21,608 bases of DNA from a bacterium (lineage in GTDB: Bacteria; Bacillota; Bacilli; Lactobacillales; Streptococcaceae), in the NCBI GenBank assembly GCA_905221435.1, contig CAJNDD010000029.1, forward strand, positions 1-21,608, in the 5' to 3' direction. Under the pieces are notes generated by a model. The model did no database searches. It saw only the letters and a list, made by a program, of their open reading frames with translations, and had not been told where the DNA came from. The translations under genes were made by a program, and so were the position numbers. Each line of letters begins with the position of its first letter. Within the stretch, counting starts at the first letter, position 1. Of the stretch, positions 6,289 to 14,397 are shown piece after piece.

Positions 6289-6918
6289 ATGAAAATCCAT
6301 AAAACCGTGAATCCCGTTGCTTATGAAAACACCTACTACCTAGAAGGAGAACAACACCTGATTGTGGTTGACCCGGGTAGCCATTGGGAAGCCATTCGCA
6401 AGACTATCGAAAAAATCAACAAACCAGTCTGTGCGATTCTTCTGACCCACACCCACTACGATCATATTATGAGTCTGGACTTGGTTCGCGAGACCTTTGG
6501 AAATCCCCCAGTTTATGTAGCAGAGAGTGAAGCTAGCTGGCTTTACACACCTGTAGATAATCTCTCTGGTCTCCCTCGTCACGATGATATGGCAGATGTG
6601 GTCGCAAAGCCAGCAGAACACGCCTTTGTCTTTCATGAAGAATACCAGCTTGAGGAATTTCGTTTTACAGTTCTACCTACCCCAGGGCACTCTATTGGCG
6701 GTGTTTCTATCGTCTTTCCTGATGCTCATCTAGTCTTGACGGGAGATGCTCTTTTCCGCGAAACCATCGGACGGACAGACCTTCCTACAGGTAGCACGGA
6801 ACAACTCCTCCATAGCATTCAGACGCAACTCTTCACCCTTCCTAACTACGATGTCTATCCTGGGCATGGTCCAGCTACGACTATCGCTCACGAAAAGACC
6901 TTTAATCTCTTTTTCTAG
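6289..6918 (+). CDS. Metallo-beta-lactamase-fold hydrolase (glyoxalase II-like)
   Basis: A 209-residue cytosolic enzyme with a complete two-metal site: H54, H56, D58 and H59 in THTHYDHI, H134 in TPGHSIGG, D153 in LTGDALF and H193 in YPGHGP. The GRTDLPTGS stretch (161-169) is typical of the small glyoxalase II-like/persulfide-dioxygenase-like branch that hydrolyses thioesters or related sulfur compounds; the true substrate cannot be read. Length is normal. Ribosome site TTGGAG lies 8 bases before the start. It is transcribed alone and is convergent with the lipoprotein gene downstream. Confidence 0.9.
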   Translation: MKIHKTVNPVAYENTYYLEGEQHLIVVDPGSHWEAIRKTIEKINKPVCAILLTHTHYDHIMSLDLVRETFGNPPVYVAESEASWLYTPVDNLSGLPRHDDMADVVAKPAEHAFVFHEEYQLEEFRFTVLPTPGHSIGGVSIVFPDAHLVLTGDALFRETIGRTDLPTGSTEQLLHSIQTQLFTLPNYDVYPGHGPATTIAHEKTFNLFF

Positions 6919-6927
6919 CAAACAAAA

Positions 6928-6957
6928 AACCAAGGATAATTTCCTTGGTTCGATTTT
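6928..6957. terminator. Bidirectional terminator
   Basis: aaccaagga (6928-6936), 5-base loop, tccttggtt (6942-6950). T-rich on the right (cgattttta) and A-rich on the left (aacaaaa), so it can serve the MBL-fold gene on plus and the lipoprotein gene on minus. Confidence 0.8.
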
Positions 6958-7014
6958 TATGTATCAATCCTTATCAAGTAGAAGAAAATACGAACTATAA
7001 AAGTTAATTCAAAA

Positions 7015-7779
7015 CTAATTAACTGATTCAAAGGCTTTCCATTCAAATTTATTCAGCTCAACCTCTTCAGAAGAAACCTCTAAAACTTGGGCAACTTTTT
7101 CATTTCCACCAATTTTAAGAGTCATTTCTTTCACTATCTTTACGCCATTTTTACTCAAAGAATAAAGAGTTAAGTTCATTTCTGGAGAAGTCGAATGCCA
7201 ATTTGCATAGCTGACTTGACCATTTTCATAGAGACTTAAACTAGATCGAAAACCACCTGCAGATGCTGCGTAGCCTGTGTGAAGCAATGTCGGTTTTTGA
7301 TTTTCCAAATAATAGACTGCTGTAAGATATTGCCCATTCCCAATTAGCAATTCATCCTGTCCATCTTTGTTCAAATCCGAAAAAACATATTCTGGAATCA
7401 CTGGCTTTTCATAGGTGCTTAATGTGAAAATATAGCTGAACTCCTCTGGGGAAACTTTGTTCTCCTTCAGCTCTTTTTGCAACTCTTCTCCCTTTCCTTG
7501 CGTTAAGAGGGATTCATAACGCTTATAACGTTCAAGAACTTCTTTATAGAGCTCTTGTCCTTGCCTATTTTTGTTTTCGATAGTAGCAGATGTTGACTCT
7601 GTGGAAGAGTTAGTGCTACTTTCGCCATCTGATTTTTTGGACATATCCTTTTGATCTTCTTTAAATGAAGTGGATACTGTAGTTGACGTTTCTACATTGT
7701 CTCTACTTTGGTTCCCTCCACAAGATGCCAAAATTGGAAGGCAAAGAGCTACGATCATCATCATCCAATATTTCTTCAT
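7015..7779 (-). CDS. Lipoprotein of unknown function with Ser/Thr-rich linker
   Basis: A 254-residue predicted lipoprotein. The signal peptide runs to LASC with C20 as the lipid-modified residue. Residues 21-75 are a Ser/Thr/Asp/Lys-rich low-complexity linker (TSTTVSTS, SSTNSSTESTS). The folded part, about 75-254, holds an EF-hand-like loop DLNKDGQDE (135-143) followed by LLIGNG, the pattern seen in FG-GAP/VCBS-like surface repeats and in other streptococcal lipoproteins, so calcium binding is possible. No enzyme motif is visible and I do not recognise a named family. GAGGAGG precedes the start by 7 bases. It lies downstream of pepO but is separated from it by a strong terminator, so it is probably expressed on its own. 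Confidence 0.85.
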   Translation of the reverse strand: MKKYWMMMIVALCLPILASCGGNQSRDNVETSTTVSTSFKEDQKDMSKKSDGESSTNSSTESTSATIENKNRQGQELYKEVLERYKRYESLLTQGKGEELQKELKENKVSPEEFSYIFTLSTYEKPVIPEYVFSDLNKDGQDELLIGNGQYLTAVYYLENQKPTLLHTGYAASAGGFRSSLSLYENGQVSYANWHSTSPEMNLTLYSLSKNGVKIVKEMTLKIGGNEKVAQVLEVSSEEVELNKFEWKAFESVN

Positions 7780-7828
7780 GTTTACCTCCTCATTTCATTT
7801 TATGTATTCTAAAATTAGCAACTTACTC

Positions 7829-7866
7829 AAAAAATCAGAAAGTACACTTTAGCAGGTACTTTCTGA
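7829..7866 (-). terminator. Terminator of pepO
   Basis: On the minus strand tcagaaagtac (7866-7856) pairs with gtactttctga (7845-7835) across 10 bases, followed by TTTTTT (7834-7829). Confidence 0.88.
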
Positions 7867-7901
7867 ATCCTTGTATAACGGAAACTCTTAATAGAATGCT
7901 C

Positions 7902-9794
7902 TTACCAAATAATCACACGATCCTCTGGTGCGCGCCACATACCATCACCCTCTTTGACATCATAAGTTGTAAAGAAATCATCGAAGTTTGGTACTTGGAC
8001 ATTGACCCGGAGTTTAGCTGGCGCGTGCACGTCGACACTAGCCATAAGTTTCATCAACTCTGGACGACCTTTCATACGCCAGATACGAGCAAAGTTGTGG
8101 AAGAATTCTTCGGCTGAGAAGTCTTTTTCTCTCTTTGCTGCTTCAAGGGCTGCAGCAATCCCTCCCAAGTCGGCAACGTTTTCTGATACGGTCAATTTCC
8201 CGTTGATCGTTGCGCCGTAAGACTCCAGTCCATCAAACTGATCAATAACTTTCTGCGTTTTTTCTTTAAAGGCAGCGTAGTCACTCTCTGTCCACCAATC
8301 CTTGAGACTACCATTTTCATCAAAAGAAGCGCCATTTGTGTCAAAGGCATGAGAGATTTCATGGGCAATAACCGCACCAATACCTCCGTAGTTAGCTGAA
8401 GACGACTGATGCAAATCATAGAATGGAGCCTGTAAAATAGCAGCTGGGAAAACAATCAAGTTCTTCTGAGGATTGTAGTAGGCATTGACCATGTGGGCAG
8501 ACATCCCCCACTCCTTGTAGTCAACTGGCTGATTCCACTTGCTCCAGCTATGCTTGATTTCCACACGCGCAAAGGCTAGGGCATTGTCAAAGAGGCTGAC
8601 GGTTTCATCCACTACTTTGTCCTTGTAGCGTTCTGGCAATTCCTCTGGATAACCGATATATGGCTTGATGACATTGAGTTTGACAATGGCCTTCTCACGC
8701 GTTTCAGGTGTAAGCCAGTCGTTCTTAGCCAAGCGTTCCTTATAAACGTCAATCATTGTCGCCACTTTTTTCTCTACATCCGCCTTGGCTTCTGGGGAGA
8801 ATTTTTCATGCGCGTACCAGAGACCAAGGGCTTGCTTGAAGGGAGCTTGAGCCAAGTGATAAGCCGCCTTGACCTTGTCTTGAGCTTCTGGAACACCTGA
8901 AAGAGCTCGCGCGTAGGCACCTGACAGGATACGAATCTCATCTGTCAAATAACTGGTTGAAAGATTGACCACACTCAAAATCAAGGCTGCCTTGAGCAAA
9001 GGCCATGCTTCTTCACTATAGAATTGATCTGCTGCTTGCCAGAAACGTTCTTCATCTACAATAACCTTGTCAGGAGCTTTCCCAAGAATAGCTTGGAAGA
9101 AGTCATCTAGAGGTAGGGCAGGGGCGAATTTCTTGAAATCTTCATAAGCGTATGGATGGTAGAGTTTGGCATACTCTGAACTTTCTTCATTAGAAAGCAC
9201 CACAGCTGCAACTCGACGGTCCAACTCCAATCGTTTTTCTTGTAAATCTGAAATCTCATCCTCTGAAAAACCATAAACCTTAAGAAGATTGCGATTTTTT
9301 TCTTTCCATAAAGTCAAGAGCTTTTCTCGTTGCGGATGTTCTTCAGCATAATAAGTTGTATCTGGCAAAATCGTCCTTGGAGCGCTGGCCCAGAGAACAT
9401 TGGTTCTGGCATCCATAAAGTCTGGCGATACACCAAATGGGAGGAAGTTTGGCTTGCCTGCTAGCTCAAATTCTGCAAGTTTGCTGGTGAAATCTGCAAA
9501 ACTCTCCAAGTCTTGGTATTCCTTGAGTAGAGGAAGGACGGGCTTAATCCCATCTGCTTCTCTCTTATCAAAATCACGTACCATGCGGTGGTACTTAACA
9601 AAGTTTGAGAGGATAGCATCCTCTGGGACCTCTTCACCGGCTAACCACTTTTCTGTGGTTGCCAACATCAAATCTTCAATTTCCTCGTCAAGGTCAATAA
9701 AGCCACCGGTTCGAGATTTGTCAGCTGGAATCACAGCTGTTTTTTCCCATTCGCCATTGACTGCATCATAAAAATCATCTTGATAACGTGTCAT
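7902..9794 (-). CDS. pepO: M13-family endopeptidase PepO
   Basis: A 630-residue zinc endopeptidase of the neprilysin family that cuts oligopeptides; in pneumococci PepO is also found on the surface or outside the cell and binds fibronectin, plasminogen and C1q. The zinc site is intact: HEISH at 478-482 (H478, E479, H482) and E538 with D542 in SENVADLGG. Substrate-binding NAYYNP precedes it and WRAPEDRVIIW closes the protein as in the family. No signal peptide or membrane anchor is present, as for its relatives. The ribosome site is weak (GAGAACAAG). It lies divergent from psaBCA, the same neighbour as in S. pneumoniae. Confidence 0.95.
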   Translation of the reverse strand: MTRYQDDFYDAVNGEWEKTAVIPADKSRTGGFIDLDEEIEDLMLATTEKWLAGEEVPEDAILSNFVKYHRMVRDFDKREADGIKPVLPLLKEYQDLESFADFTSKLAEFELAGKPNFLPFGVSPDFMDARTNVLWASAPRTILPDTTYYAEEHPQREKLLTLWKEKNRNLLKVYGFSEDEISDLQEKRLELDRRVAAVVLSNEESSEYAKLYHPYAYEDFKKFAPALPLDDFFQAILGKAPDKVIVDEERFWQAADQFYSEEAWPLLKAALILSVVNLSTSYLTDEIRILSGAYARALSGVPEAQDKVKAAYHLAQAPFKQALGLWYAHEKFSPEAKADVEKKVATMIDVYKERLAKNDWLTPETREKAIVKLNVIKPYIGYPEELPERYKDKVVDETVSLFDNALAFARVEIKHSWSKWNQPVDYKEWGMSAHMVNAYYNPQKNLIVFPAAILQAPFYDLHQSSSANYGGIGAVIAHEISHAFDTNGASFDENGSLKDWWTESDYAAFKEKTQKVIDQFDGLESYGATINGKLTVSENVADLGGIAAALEAAKREKDFSAEEFFHNFARIWRMKGRPELMKLMASVDVHAPAKLRVNVQVPNFDDFFTTYDVKEGDGMWRAPEDRVIIW

Positions 9795-9827
9795 CTTGTT
9801 CTCGCTTTCATTTTTTCACTTATTCTT

Positions 9828-9856
9828 AGCTTAGCAAAAAACACAGGAGAATGCAA
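9828..9856 (-). promoter_or_regulatory. Probable pepO promoter
   Basis: On the minus strand TTGCAT (9856-9851), 17-base spacer, and TGC followed by TAAGCT (9833-9828). The -10 is poor, but the spacing and the TGn support it. Confidence 0.45.
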
Positions 9857-9910
9857 TTAAAAATGGTTTCTCTTTTCACTTCATTTTTCAGTTATTATTT
9901 TAAATTTTTC

Positions 9911-9934
9911 AAAAATTAACTTGACTTAATTTTT
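9911..9934 (+). promoter_or_regulatory. PsaR/SloR-type manganese operator
   Basis: Perfect 9-bp arms aaaaattaa (9911-9919) and ttaattttt (9926-9934) flank CTTGAC. The AATTAA/TTAATT half-sites are of the kind bound by the streptococcal DtxR-family Mn repressors (PsaR, ScaR, SloR). The site covers the -35 box of psaBCA, so bound repressor would block polymerase when Mn is ample. Confidence 0.8.
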
Positions 9935-9949
9935 TTTTTAAGGTATATT
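9921..9949 (+). promoter_or_regulatory. psaBCA promoter
   Basis: TTGACT (9921-9926), 17-base spacer, TATATT (9944-9949), 24 bases upstream of the psaB start. Confidence 0.85.
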
Positions 9950-9973
9950 AAAAGGCAGGAGGAATATAACTGT

Positions 9974-10696
9974 ATGATACGTATCGAAAACCTCAGTGTC
10001 TCCTACAAAGAAACGTTGGCACTAAAGGATATTTCACTAGTGTTCCAAGGACCAACTATTACCGGAATTATTGGTCCAAACGGTGCTGGAAAATCAACTT
10101 TATTAAAAAGTATGTTGGGAATTATCCCACATGAAGGTCAGGCCTTTCTCGATGACAAAGAATTCAAGAAATCTTTACATCGAGTTGCCTATGTCGAGCA
10201 AAAAATCCATATCGACTACAATTTCCCTATCAAGGTCAAGGAATGTGTCTCACTGGGACTCTATCCATCCATCCCACTCTTTCACACCTTAAAAGCCAGC
10301 CACTGGAAAAAAGTGGCTGATGCACTTGAAATCGTTGGGCTCTCAGACTATGCTGATCGCCAAATCAGCCAGCTCTCAGGCGGACAATTTCAACGTGTGT
10401 TGATTGCCCGTTGCTTAGTGCAGGAAGCTGACTACATCTTTCTAGATGAGCCATTTGTCGGGATTGATTCGGTTAGTGAAGAGATTATCATGAACACGCT
10501 GAGAGACCTTAAAAAAGCTGGGAAAACAGTTCTCATCGTCCATCATGACCTCAGCAAAGTCCCCCATTATTTCGACCAAGTTTTGCTTCTCAATCGAGAA
10601 TTAATAGACCTTGGTCCGACTAAAGAAACCTTTACCGAGGCCAATCTCAAAAAAGCCTACGGTAGCAAACTCTTTTTCAATGGAGGTGACCTATGA
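9974..10696 (+). CDS. psaB: Manganese ABC transporter ATPase PsaB
   Basis: A 240-residue ATP-binding subunit that drives Mn(II) uptake with PsaC and PsaA. Walker [10 protein letters not shown] at 34-42, Q-loop Gln76, signature LSGGQ at 134-138, Walker B with catalytic Glu (YIFLDEP, 154-160), and switch His near 190-191 (VHHD). The ribosome site AGGAGGAA lies 9 bases ahead. Its stop overlaps the psaC start (ATGATAG), so the two are translationally coupled. First gene of a Mn-repressed operon behind the operator at 9911. Confidence 0.97.
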   Translation: MIRIENLSVSYKETLALKDISLVFQGPTITGIIGPNGAGKSTLLKSMLGIIPHEGQAFLDDKEFKKSLHRVAYVEQKIHIDYNFPIKVKECVSLGLYPSIPLFHTLKASHWKKVADALEIVGLSDYADRQISQLSGGQFQRVLIARCLVQEADYIFLDEPFVGIDSVSEEIIMNTLRDLKKAGKTVLIVHHDLSKVPHYFDQVLLLNRELIDLGPTKETFTEANLKKAYGSKLFFNGGDL

Positions 10697-11541
10697 TAGC
10701 AGAATTTATCGATGGATTGCAACATTTCCATTTCCTACAAAACGCCTTGATTACAGCTATAGTCATCGGAGTGGTTGCTGGAGCTGTGGGATGTTTTATC
10801 ATCCTGCGTGGAATGTCTCTCATGGGAGATGCTATCTCTCACGCAGTTTTGCCCGGCGTAGCCCTTTCCTTTATCCTGGGAATTGATTTCTTTATTGGAG
10901 CCATTATCTTTGGCTTGATGGCCTCCATCATCATTACCTACATCAAGGGAAACTCTATCATCAAAAGTGACACTGCCATTGGTATTACCTTTTCATCTTT
11001 CTTAGCCCTAGGTGTCATCTTGATTAGTGTTGCCAAGAGCTCGACAGACCTCTTCCATATCCTTTTCGGGAATATCCTCGCTGTCCAAGACATGGACATG
11101 TGGATTACCATTGGTGTGGGCGCAGTCATTCTTTTGATTATCGGGATTTTCTTTAAACAACTATTGATTACATCCTTTGACGAGCTCCTGGCTAAAGCCA
11201 TGGGAATGCCTGTCAATTTCTACCACTATCTGCTCATGGTGCTCTTGACCCTTGTGTCCGTCACCGCTATGCAAAGTGTTGGAACCATTCTTATCGTGGC
11301 CATGCTAATCACTCCAGCTGCGACGGCTTATCTCTATGCTAATAGCCTAAAGAGCATGATTTTCCTTTCATCAAGTCTCGGAGCCCTGGCTTCTGTTGTG
11401 GGACTCTTTATCGGCTATAGCTTCAATCTCGCAGCAGGATCCAGCATCGTGCTCACATCCGCCAGTTTCTTTCTCATTAGCTTCTTTATCGCTCCAAAAC
11501 AACGATATTTGAAACTGAAACATAAAAAAATTAATAAATAA
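10693..11541 (+). CDS. psaC: Manganese ABC transporter permease PsaC
   Basis: A 282-residue integral membrane permease of the cluster-9 ABC family with about eight helices from residue 15 to 270. D46 and H50 in [13 protein letters not shown] match the two residues known to coordinate Mn in the translocation path of pneumococcal PsaC. The conserved LLAKAMGMP segment (coupling helix that docks onto PsaB) and MLITPAATA are present. It overlaps psaB by 4 bases and ends in a lysine-rich cytoplasmic tail. psaA follows after 26 bases. Confidence 0.97.
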   Translation: MIAEFIDGLQHFHFLQNALITAIVIGVVAGAVGCFIILRGMSLMGDAISHAVLPGVALSFILGIDFFIGAIIFGLMASIIITYIKGNSIIKSDTAIGITFSSFLALGVILISVAKSSTDLFHILFGNILAVQDMDMWITIGVGAVILLIIGIFFKQLLITSFDELLAKAMGMPVNFYHYLLMVLLTLVSVTAMQSVGTILIVAMLITPAATAYLYANSLKSMIFLSSSLGALASVVGLFIGYSFNLAAGSSIVLTSASFFLISFFIAPKQRYLKLKHKKINK

Positions 11542-11567
11542 GGGGAGACCCTTTCTGGAGGAATCTA

Positions 11568-12497
11568 ATGAAAAAATTAGGTACATTGCTTGTACTCTTT
11601 CTTTCCGTCATTGCACTTGTAGCATGTGCTAGCGAAAAAAAAGATGCTACTTCTGGTCAAAAACTAAAAGTTGTTGCTACAAACTCAATCATCGCTGATA
11701 TTACCAAAAATATTGCTGGTGACAAGATTGATCTTCACAGTATCGTTCCTGTTGGTCAAGACCCACACGAATATGAACCACTTCCTGAAGACGTTAAGAA
11801 AACCTCTCAAGCTGATTTGATTTTCTATAACGGTATCAACCTTGAAACAGGTGGCAATGCTTGGTTTACCAAATTGGTCGAAAATGCTAAGAAAACTGAA
11901 AACAAAGACTACTTTGCAGTCAGCGAAGGTGTAGACATCATCTACCTTGAAGGCCAAAACGAGAAAGGCAAAGAAGACCCACACGCTTGGCTCAACCTTG
12001 AAAATGGGATGATTTATGCTAAAAATATCGCTAAACAACTGATCGCTAAGGATCCTAGCAACAAGGAATTCTATGAAAAAAATCTCAAAGACTATACTGA
12101 AAAACTAGACAAACTGGACAAGGAAGCCAAAGAGAAATTTAACAATATCCCTGCTGAGAAGAAACTCATCGTAACCAGCGAAGGATGCTTCAAATACTTC
12201 TCTAAAGCCTACGGTGTCCCAAGTGCCTACATCTGGGAAATCAACACGGAAGAAGAAGGTACACCGGAACAAATCAAGACCTTGGTTGAAAAACTTCGCC
12301 AAACAAAAGTTCCATCACTCTTTGTTGAATCAAGTGTCGATGACCGTCCAATGAAGACTGTTTCACAAGACACAAATATCCCAATTTACGCGCAAATCTT
12401 TACTGACTCAATTGCTGAAGAAGGTAAAGAAGGTGACAGCTACTACAACATGATGAAATACAACCTTGACAAGATTGCTGAAGGTTTGTCTAAGTAA
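11568..12497 (+). CDS. psaA: Manganese-binding lipoprotein PsaA
   Basis: A 309-residue surface lipoprotein that captures Mn(II) for PsaBC; also an antigen and adhesin in this genus. Signal peptide and lipobox LVAC with C20. All four metal ligands fall at the known positions: H67 (DPHEYEP), H139 (DPHAWLN), E205 (TSEGCFKYF) and D280 (IFTDSIAEE). Length is exactly that of pneumococcal PsaA. The residue after SEG is Cys207; from memory pneumococcal PsaA has Ala there and oral relatives (FimA/ScaA) Cys, which fits a non-pneumococcal mitis-group strain. TGGAGGAA lies 7 bases before the start. Confidence 0.98.
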   Translation: MKKLGTLLVLFLSVIALVACASEKKDATSGQKLKVVATNSIIADITKNIAGDKIDLHSIVPVGQDPHEYEPLPEDVKKTSQADLIFYNGINLETGGNAWFTKLVENAKKTENKDYFAVSEGVDIIYLEGQNEKGKEDPHAWLNLENGMIYAKNIAKQLIAKDPSNKEFYEKNLKDYTEKLDKLDKEAKEKFNNIPAEKKLIVTSEGCFKYFSKAYGVPSAYIWEINTEEEGTPEQIKTLVEKLRQTKVPSLFVESSVDDRPMKTVSQDTNIPIYAQIFTDSIAEEGKEGDSYYNMMKYNLDKIAEGLSK

Positions 12498-12503
12498 TCC
12501 ATT

Positions 12504-12537
12504 AAAAACGTCGTTCTCACATGAACAGGCGTTTTTT
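12504..12537 (+). terminator. psaA-tpx intergenic hairpin
   Basis: aaaaacg (12504-12510) pairs with cgttttt (12530-12536), with a further bulged gttc/gaac stem inside, followed by T. It probably ends or weakens transcription from psaBCA before tpx. Confidence 0.7.
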
Positions 12538-12561
12538 ATCGCTTAATTTCCAGTCAAATCA

Positions 12562-12591
12562 TTGGAAAAATCTGACAATTCTCGGTAAAAT
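12562..12591 (+). promoter_or_regulatory. Probable tpx promoter
   Basis: TTGGAA (12562-12567), 18-base spacer, TAAAAT (12586-12591), 26 bases before the tpx ATG. No AATTAA half-site pair is seen around it, so direct PsaR control is not indicated. Confidence 0.45.
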
Positions 12592-12617
12592 AAAAGAAAA
12601 AAGAATGGAGTAGTTTC

Positions 12618-13112
12618 ATGACCACTTTTCTCGGAAATCCTGTAACTTTTACAGGTAAACAACTGCAAGTCGGAGACAAGGCACTTGACTTTTCTCTCAC
12701 GACAACCGATCTCTCTAAAAAAACGCTAGCTGACTTTGATGGAAAGAAAAAAGTCTTGAGTGTTGTCCCTTCTATCGATACTGGTATCTGCTCAACGCAA
12801 ACACGTCGATTCAACCAGGAACTTGCCAACCTCGACAACACCGTCGTTCTTACTGTTTCTATGGACCTACCATTTGCCCAAGGACGCTGGTGTGGAGCTG
12901 AAGGCCTTGACAATGCCATCATGCTCTCAGACTACTTTGACCATTCTTTCGGGCGCGATTATGCCCTTTTGATCAACGAATGGCATCTCCTTGCACGTGC
13001 TGTCTTTGTTCTCGACACTGATAATGTCATCCGTTACGTAGAATACGTTGACAACATCAACACGGAACCAGACTTTGAAGCTGCCATTGCCGCTGTTAAA
13101 GAGTTGGACTAA
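12618..13112 (+). CDS. tpx: Thiol peroxidase Tpx (PsaD)
   Basis: A 164-residue atypical 2-Cys peroxiredoxin that reduces H2O2 and lipid peroxides using thioredoxin. The peroxidatic C58 lies in the conserved [16 protein letters not shown] and the resolving C92 in GRWCGAEG; both are present. Normal length. The ribosome site is ATGGAG about 8 bases ahead. In mitis-group streptococci tpx follows the psa/sca/fim operon, so peroxide defence sits beside Mn uptake; these bacteria make their own H2O2. Confidence 0.96.
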   Translation: MTTFLGNPVTFTGKQLQVGDKALDFSLTTTDLSKKTLADFDGKKKVLSVVPSIDTGICSTQTRRFNQELANLDNTVVLTVSMDLPFAQGRWCGAEGLDNAIMLSDYFDHSFGRDYALLINEWHLLARAVFVLDTDNVIRYVEYVDNINTEPDFEAAIAAVKELD

Positions 13113-13132
13113 AATCAAAGCCATTAGGGCAG

Positions 13133-13158
13133 AAGGCTAGAGAAATCTAGCTTTTTTT
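13133..13158 (+). terminator. tpx terminator
   Basis: aaggctaga (13133-13141), GAAA loop, tctagcttt (13146-13154, one G-T pair), continuing as T to 13158. The T tract runs directly into the psaR -10 box. Confidence 0.8.
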
Positions 13159-13166
13159 GATATACT
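13158..13166 (+). promoter_or_regulatory. psaR promoter (extended -10)
   Basis: TGA followed by TATACT (13161-13166), starting inside the last T of the tpx terminator. Start of transcription near 13173 excludes an in-frame ATG at 13169 as start and supports the ATG at 13196. No clear -35 is seen. Confidence 0.6.
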
Positions 13167-13195
13167 AGATGGAGAGAAAAGACAAGAGGAAACGA

Positions 13196-13846
13196 ATGAC
13201 GCCAAATAAAGAAGACTACCTAAAATGTATTTATGAAATTGGTACGGAAATGCAAAAAATCACCAATAAAGAAATTGCTACCCGTATGCAAGTCTCTCCG
13301 CCTGCTGTAACAGAGATGATCAAACGCATGAAAAGTGAAAATCTCATCCTCAAGGACAAGGAGAATGGCTATCTATTGACAGATATTGGCCTCAAACTAG
13401 TCTCCGAGCTCTATCGCAAACACCGGTTGATTGAAGTCTTTCTAGTTCACCATCTCGACTATACCAGCGATCAGATCCACGAAGAAGCTGAGGTCCTAGA
13501 GCACACTGTATCCGATCTTTTCGTAGAGAGACTGGATAAACTGCTGGGTTTCCCTAAAACCTGTCCCCACGGAGGAACCATCCCAGCTAAGGGAGAGCTC
13601 TTGGTTGAAATCAACAACCTACCTCTAGCAGATACCAAAGAAGCCGGCACCTATCTCCTGACTCGGGTTCACGATAGCTTTGACTTGCTTAAATACTTAG
13701 AAAAGCATGAGATTCATATCGATGACCAAATCCAGGTCAAGCAGTTTGATAATTTTTCCAATACTTTTACACTGGTCAACAGAGGTGAAGATCTCCAAGT
13801 TAGTATCGATATCGCCAAACAACTCTATGTCGAAAAAATCAACTAA
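13196..13846 (+). CDS. psaR: Manganese-dependent transcriptional repressor PsaR (DtxR/MntR family)
   Basis: A 216-residue metalloregulator that binds the psaBCA operator when Mn(II) is ample. Winged helix at 1-70 (MTPNKEDYLKCIYEIG; recognition region VSPPAVTEMIKRM). Dimer and metal domain about 70-140 with candidate ligands D7, H76, E80, E99, H103, C123 and H125. C-terminal SH3/FeoA-like domain from about 145. The start at 13196 has AGAGGA five bases upstream and gives the canonical N-terminus; a longer reading would add nine charged residues and begin before transcription. The palindrome at 9911 lies 3.3 kb upstream. From memory the gene is some genes away from psaBCA in S. pneumoniae, whereas here it follows tpx directly. 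Confidence 0.95.
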   Translation: MTPNKEDYLKCIYEIGTEMQKITNKEIATRMQVSPPAVTEMIKRMKSENLILKDKENGYLLTDIGLKLVSELYRKHRLIEVFLVHHLDYTSDQIHEEAEVLEHTVSDLFVERLDKLLGFPKTCPHGGTIPAKGELLVEINNLPLADTKEAGTYLLTRVHDSFDLLKYLEKHEIHIDDQIQVKQFDNFSNTFTLVNRGEDLQVSIDIAKQLYVEKIN

Positions 13847-13853
13847 CCCCTTA

Positions 13854-13885
13854 TCCCTGAAAGAAGTTCCTTTCAGGGATTTTTT
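13854..13885 (+). terminator. psaR terminator
   Basis: tccctgaaag (13854-13863), 6-base loop, ctttcaggga (13870-13879), then TTTTTT. Confidence 0.92.
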
Positions 13886-13895
13886 GTCATTTTAG

Positions 13896-13924
13896 TTGTA
13901 AGTTCCATTCGTTTGGTGTAGAAT
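13896..13924 (+). promoter_or_regulatory. Promoter of the small membrane protein gene
   Basis: TTGTAA (13896-13901), 17-base spacer, TAGAAT (13919-13924), 29 bases before the ATG. Confidence 0.65.
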
Positions 13925-13953
13925 GAAGCTAGATAAAAGAGGGAGGTCTTCCT

Positions 13954-14367
13954 ATGAAAAAGCTCTTTAGATTACACTTCGCAGCCATTGCAGTCAGCGA
14001 TTTGCTACTGTTGGTAACTTTCAGACCCCGATACGAACTTTCTTTGGAGAGAGGCCTGATTTTTTGCTTCATTTTCATCCTTGCTCAGGGACTACTGCTG
14101 TCTCGCTTGGTCTTCCGACTCAAAAAACATTTCTCTGAGATTTATCCTCAGATGAACAAAAAAATTCGCCTCTACTACTTATGGATCCTCTCCGTTGACC
14201 TTCTATTATTTGTCTTTTTAGCCATCACTGGCCCTCAACATTTATACTCTCTTACTCCAGTCTTTACTTCCTGTCATTCTACTTTATATTATATAACGGC
14301 TAGCCACCTAAGAGAAAACTTTCCAGACTTTTACAACAAACATACCTCTTTATGGGAGTGTCTATAA
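13954..14367 (+). CDS. Small membrane protein, function unknown
   Basis: A 137-residue protein with about four hydrophobic segments: 8-22 (HFAAIAVSDLLLLV), 34-53 (GLIFCFIFILAQGLLL), 72-92 (YLWILSVDLLLFVFLAITG) and a weaker one at 98-115. Basic loops (RLKKHF, MNKKIR) face the cytoplasm. No catalytic motif is visible and I do not recognise the family. It has its own promoter, a GGGAGG ribosome site 8 bases ahead and a terminator right after the stop, so it is a monocistronic unit between psaR and the convergent dtd gene. Function cannot be inferred from context. Confidence 0.8.
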   Translation: MKKLFRLHFAAIAVSDLLLLVTFRPRYELSLERGLIFCFIFILAQGLLLSRLVFRLKKHFSEIYPQMNKKIRLYYLWILSVDLLLFVFLAITGPQHLYSLTPVFTSCHSTLYYITASHLRENFPDFYNKHTSLWECL

Positions 14368-14370
14368 ACA

Positions 14371-14396
14371 AAAACCAAGCCAGCTGGCTTGGTTTT
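14371..14396. terminator. Bidirectional terminator
   Basis: A perfect palindrome, aaaaccaagcc (14371-14381) and ggcttggtttt (14386-14396) around AGCT, with T-rich flanks on both strands. It serves the membrane protein gene (plus) and dtd-rel (minus). Confidence 0.88.
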
Positions 14397-14397
14397 C

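Noticed and set aside
7683..8117. 144-codon plus-strand frame across the lipoprotein and pepO ends
   Set aside because: It crosses two real genes and a terminator antisense; composition is that of a reversed coding strand.
13169..13195. Nine-residue extension of PsaR
   Set aside because: The ATG lies upstream of the predicted transcript start; ATG 13196 has a ribosome site and gives the family N-terminus.
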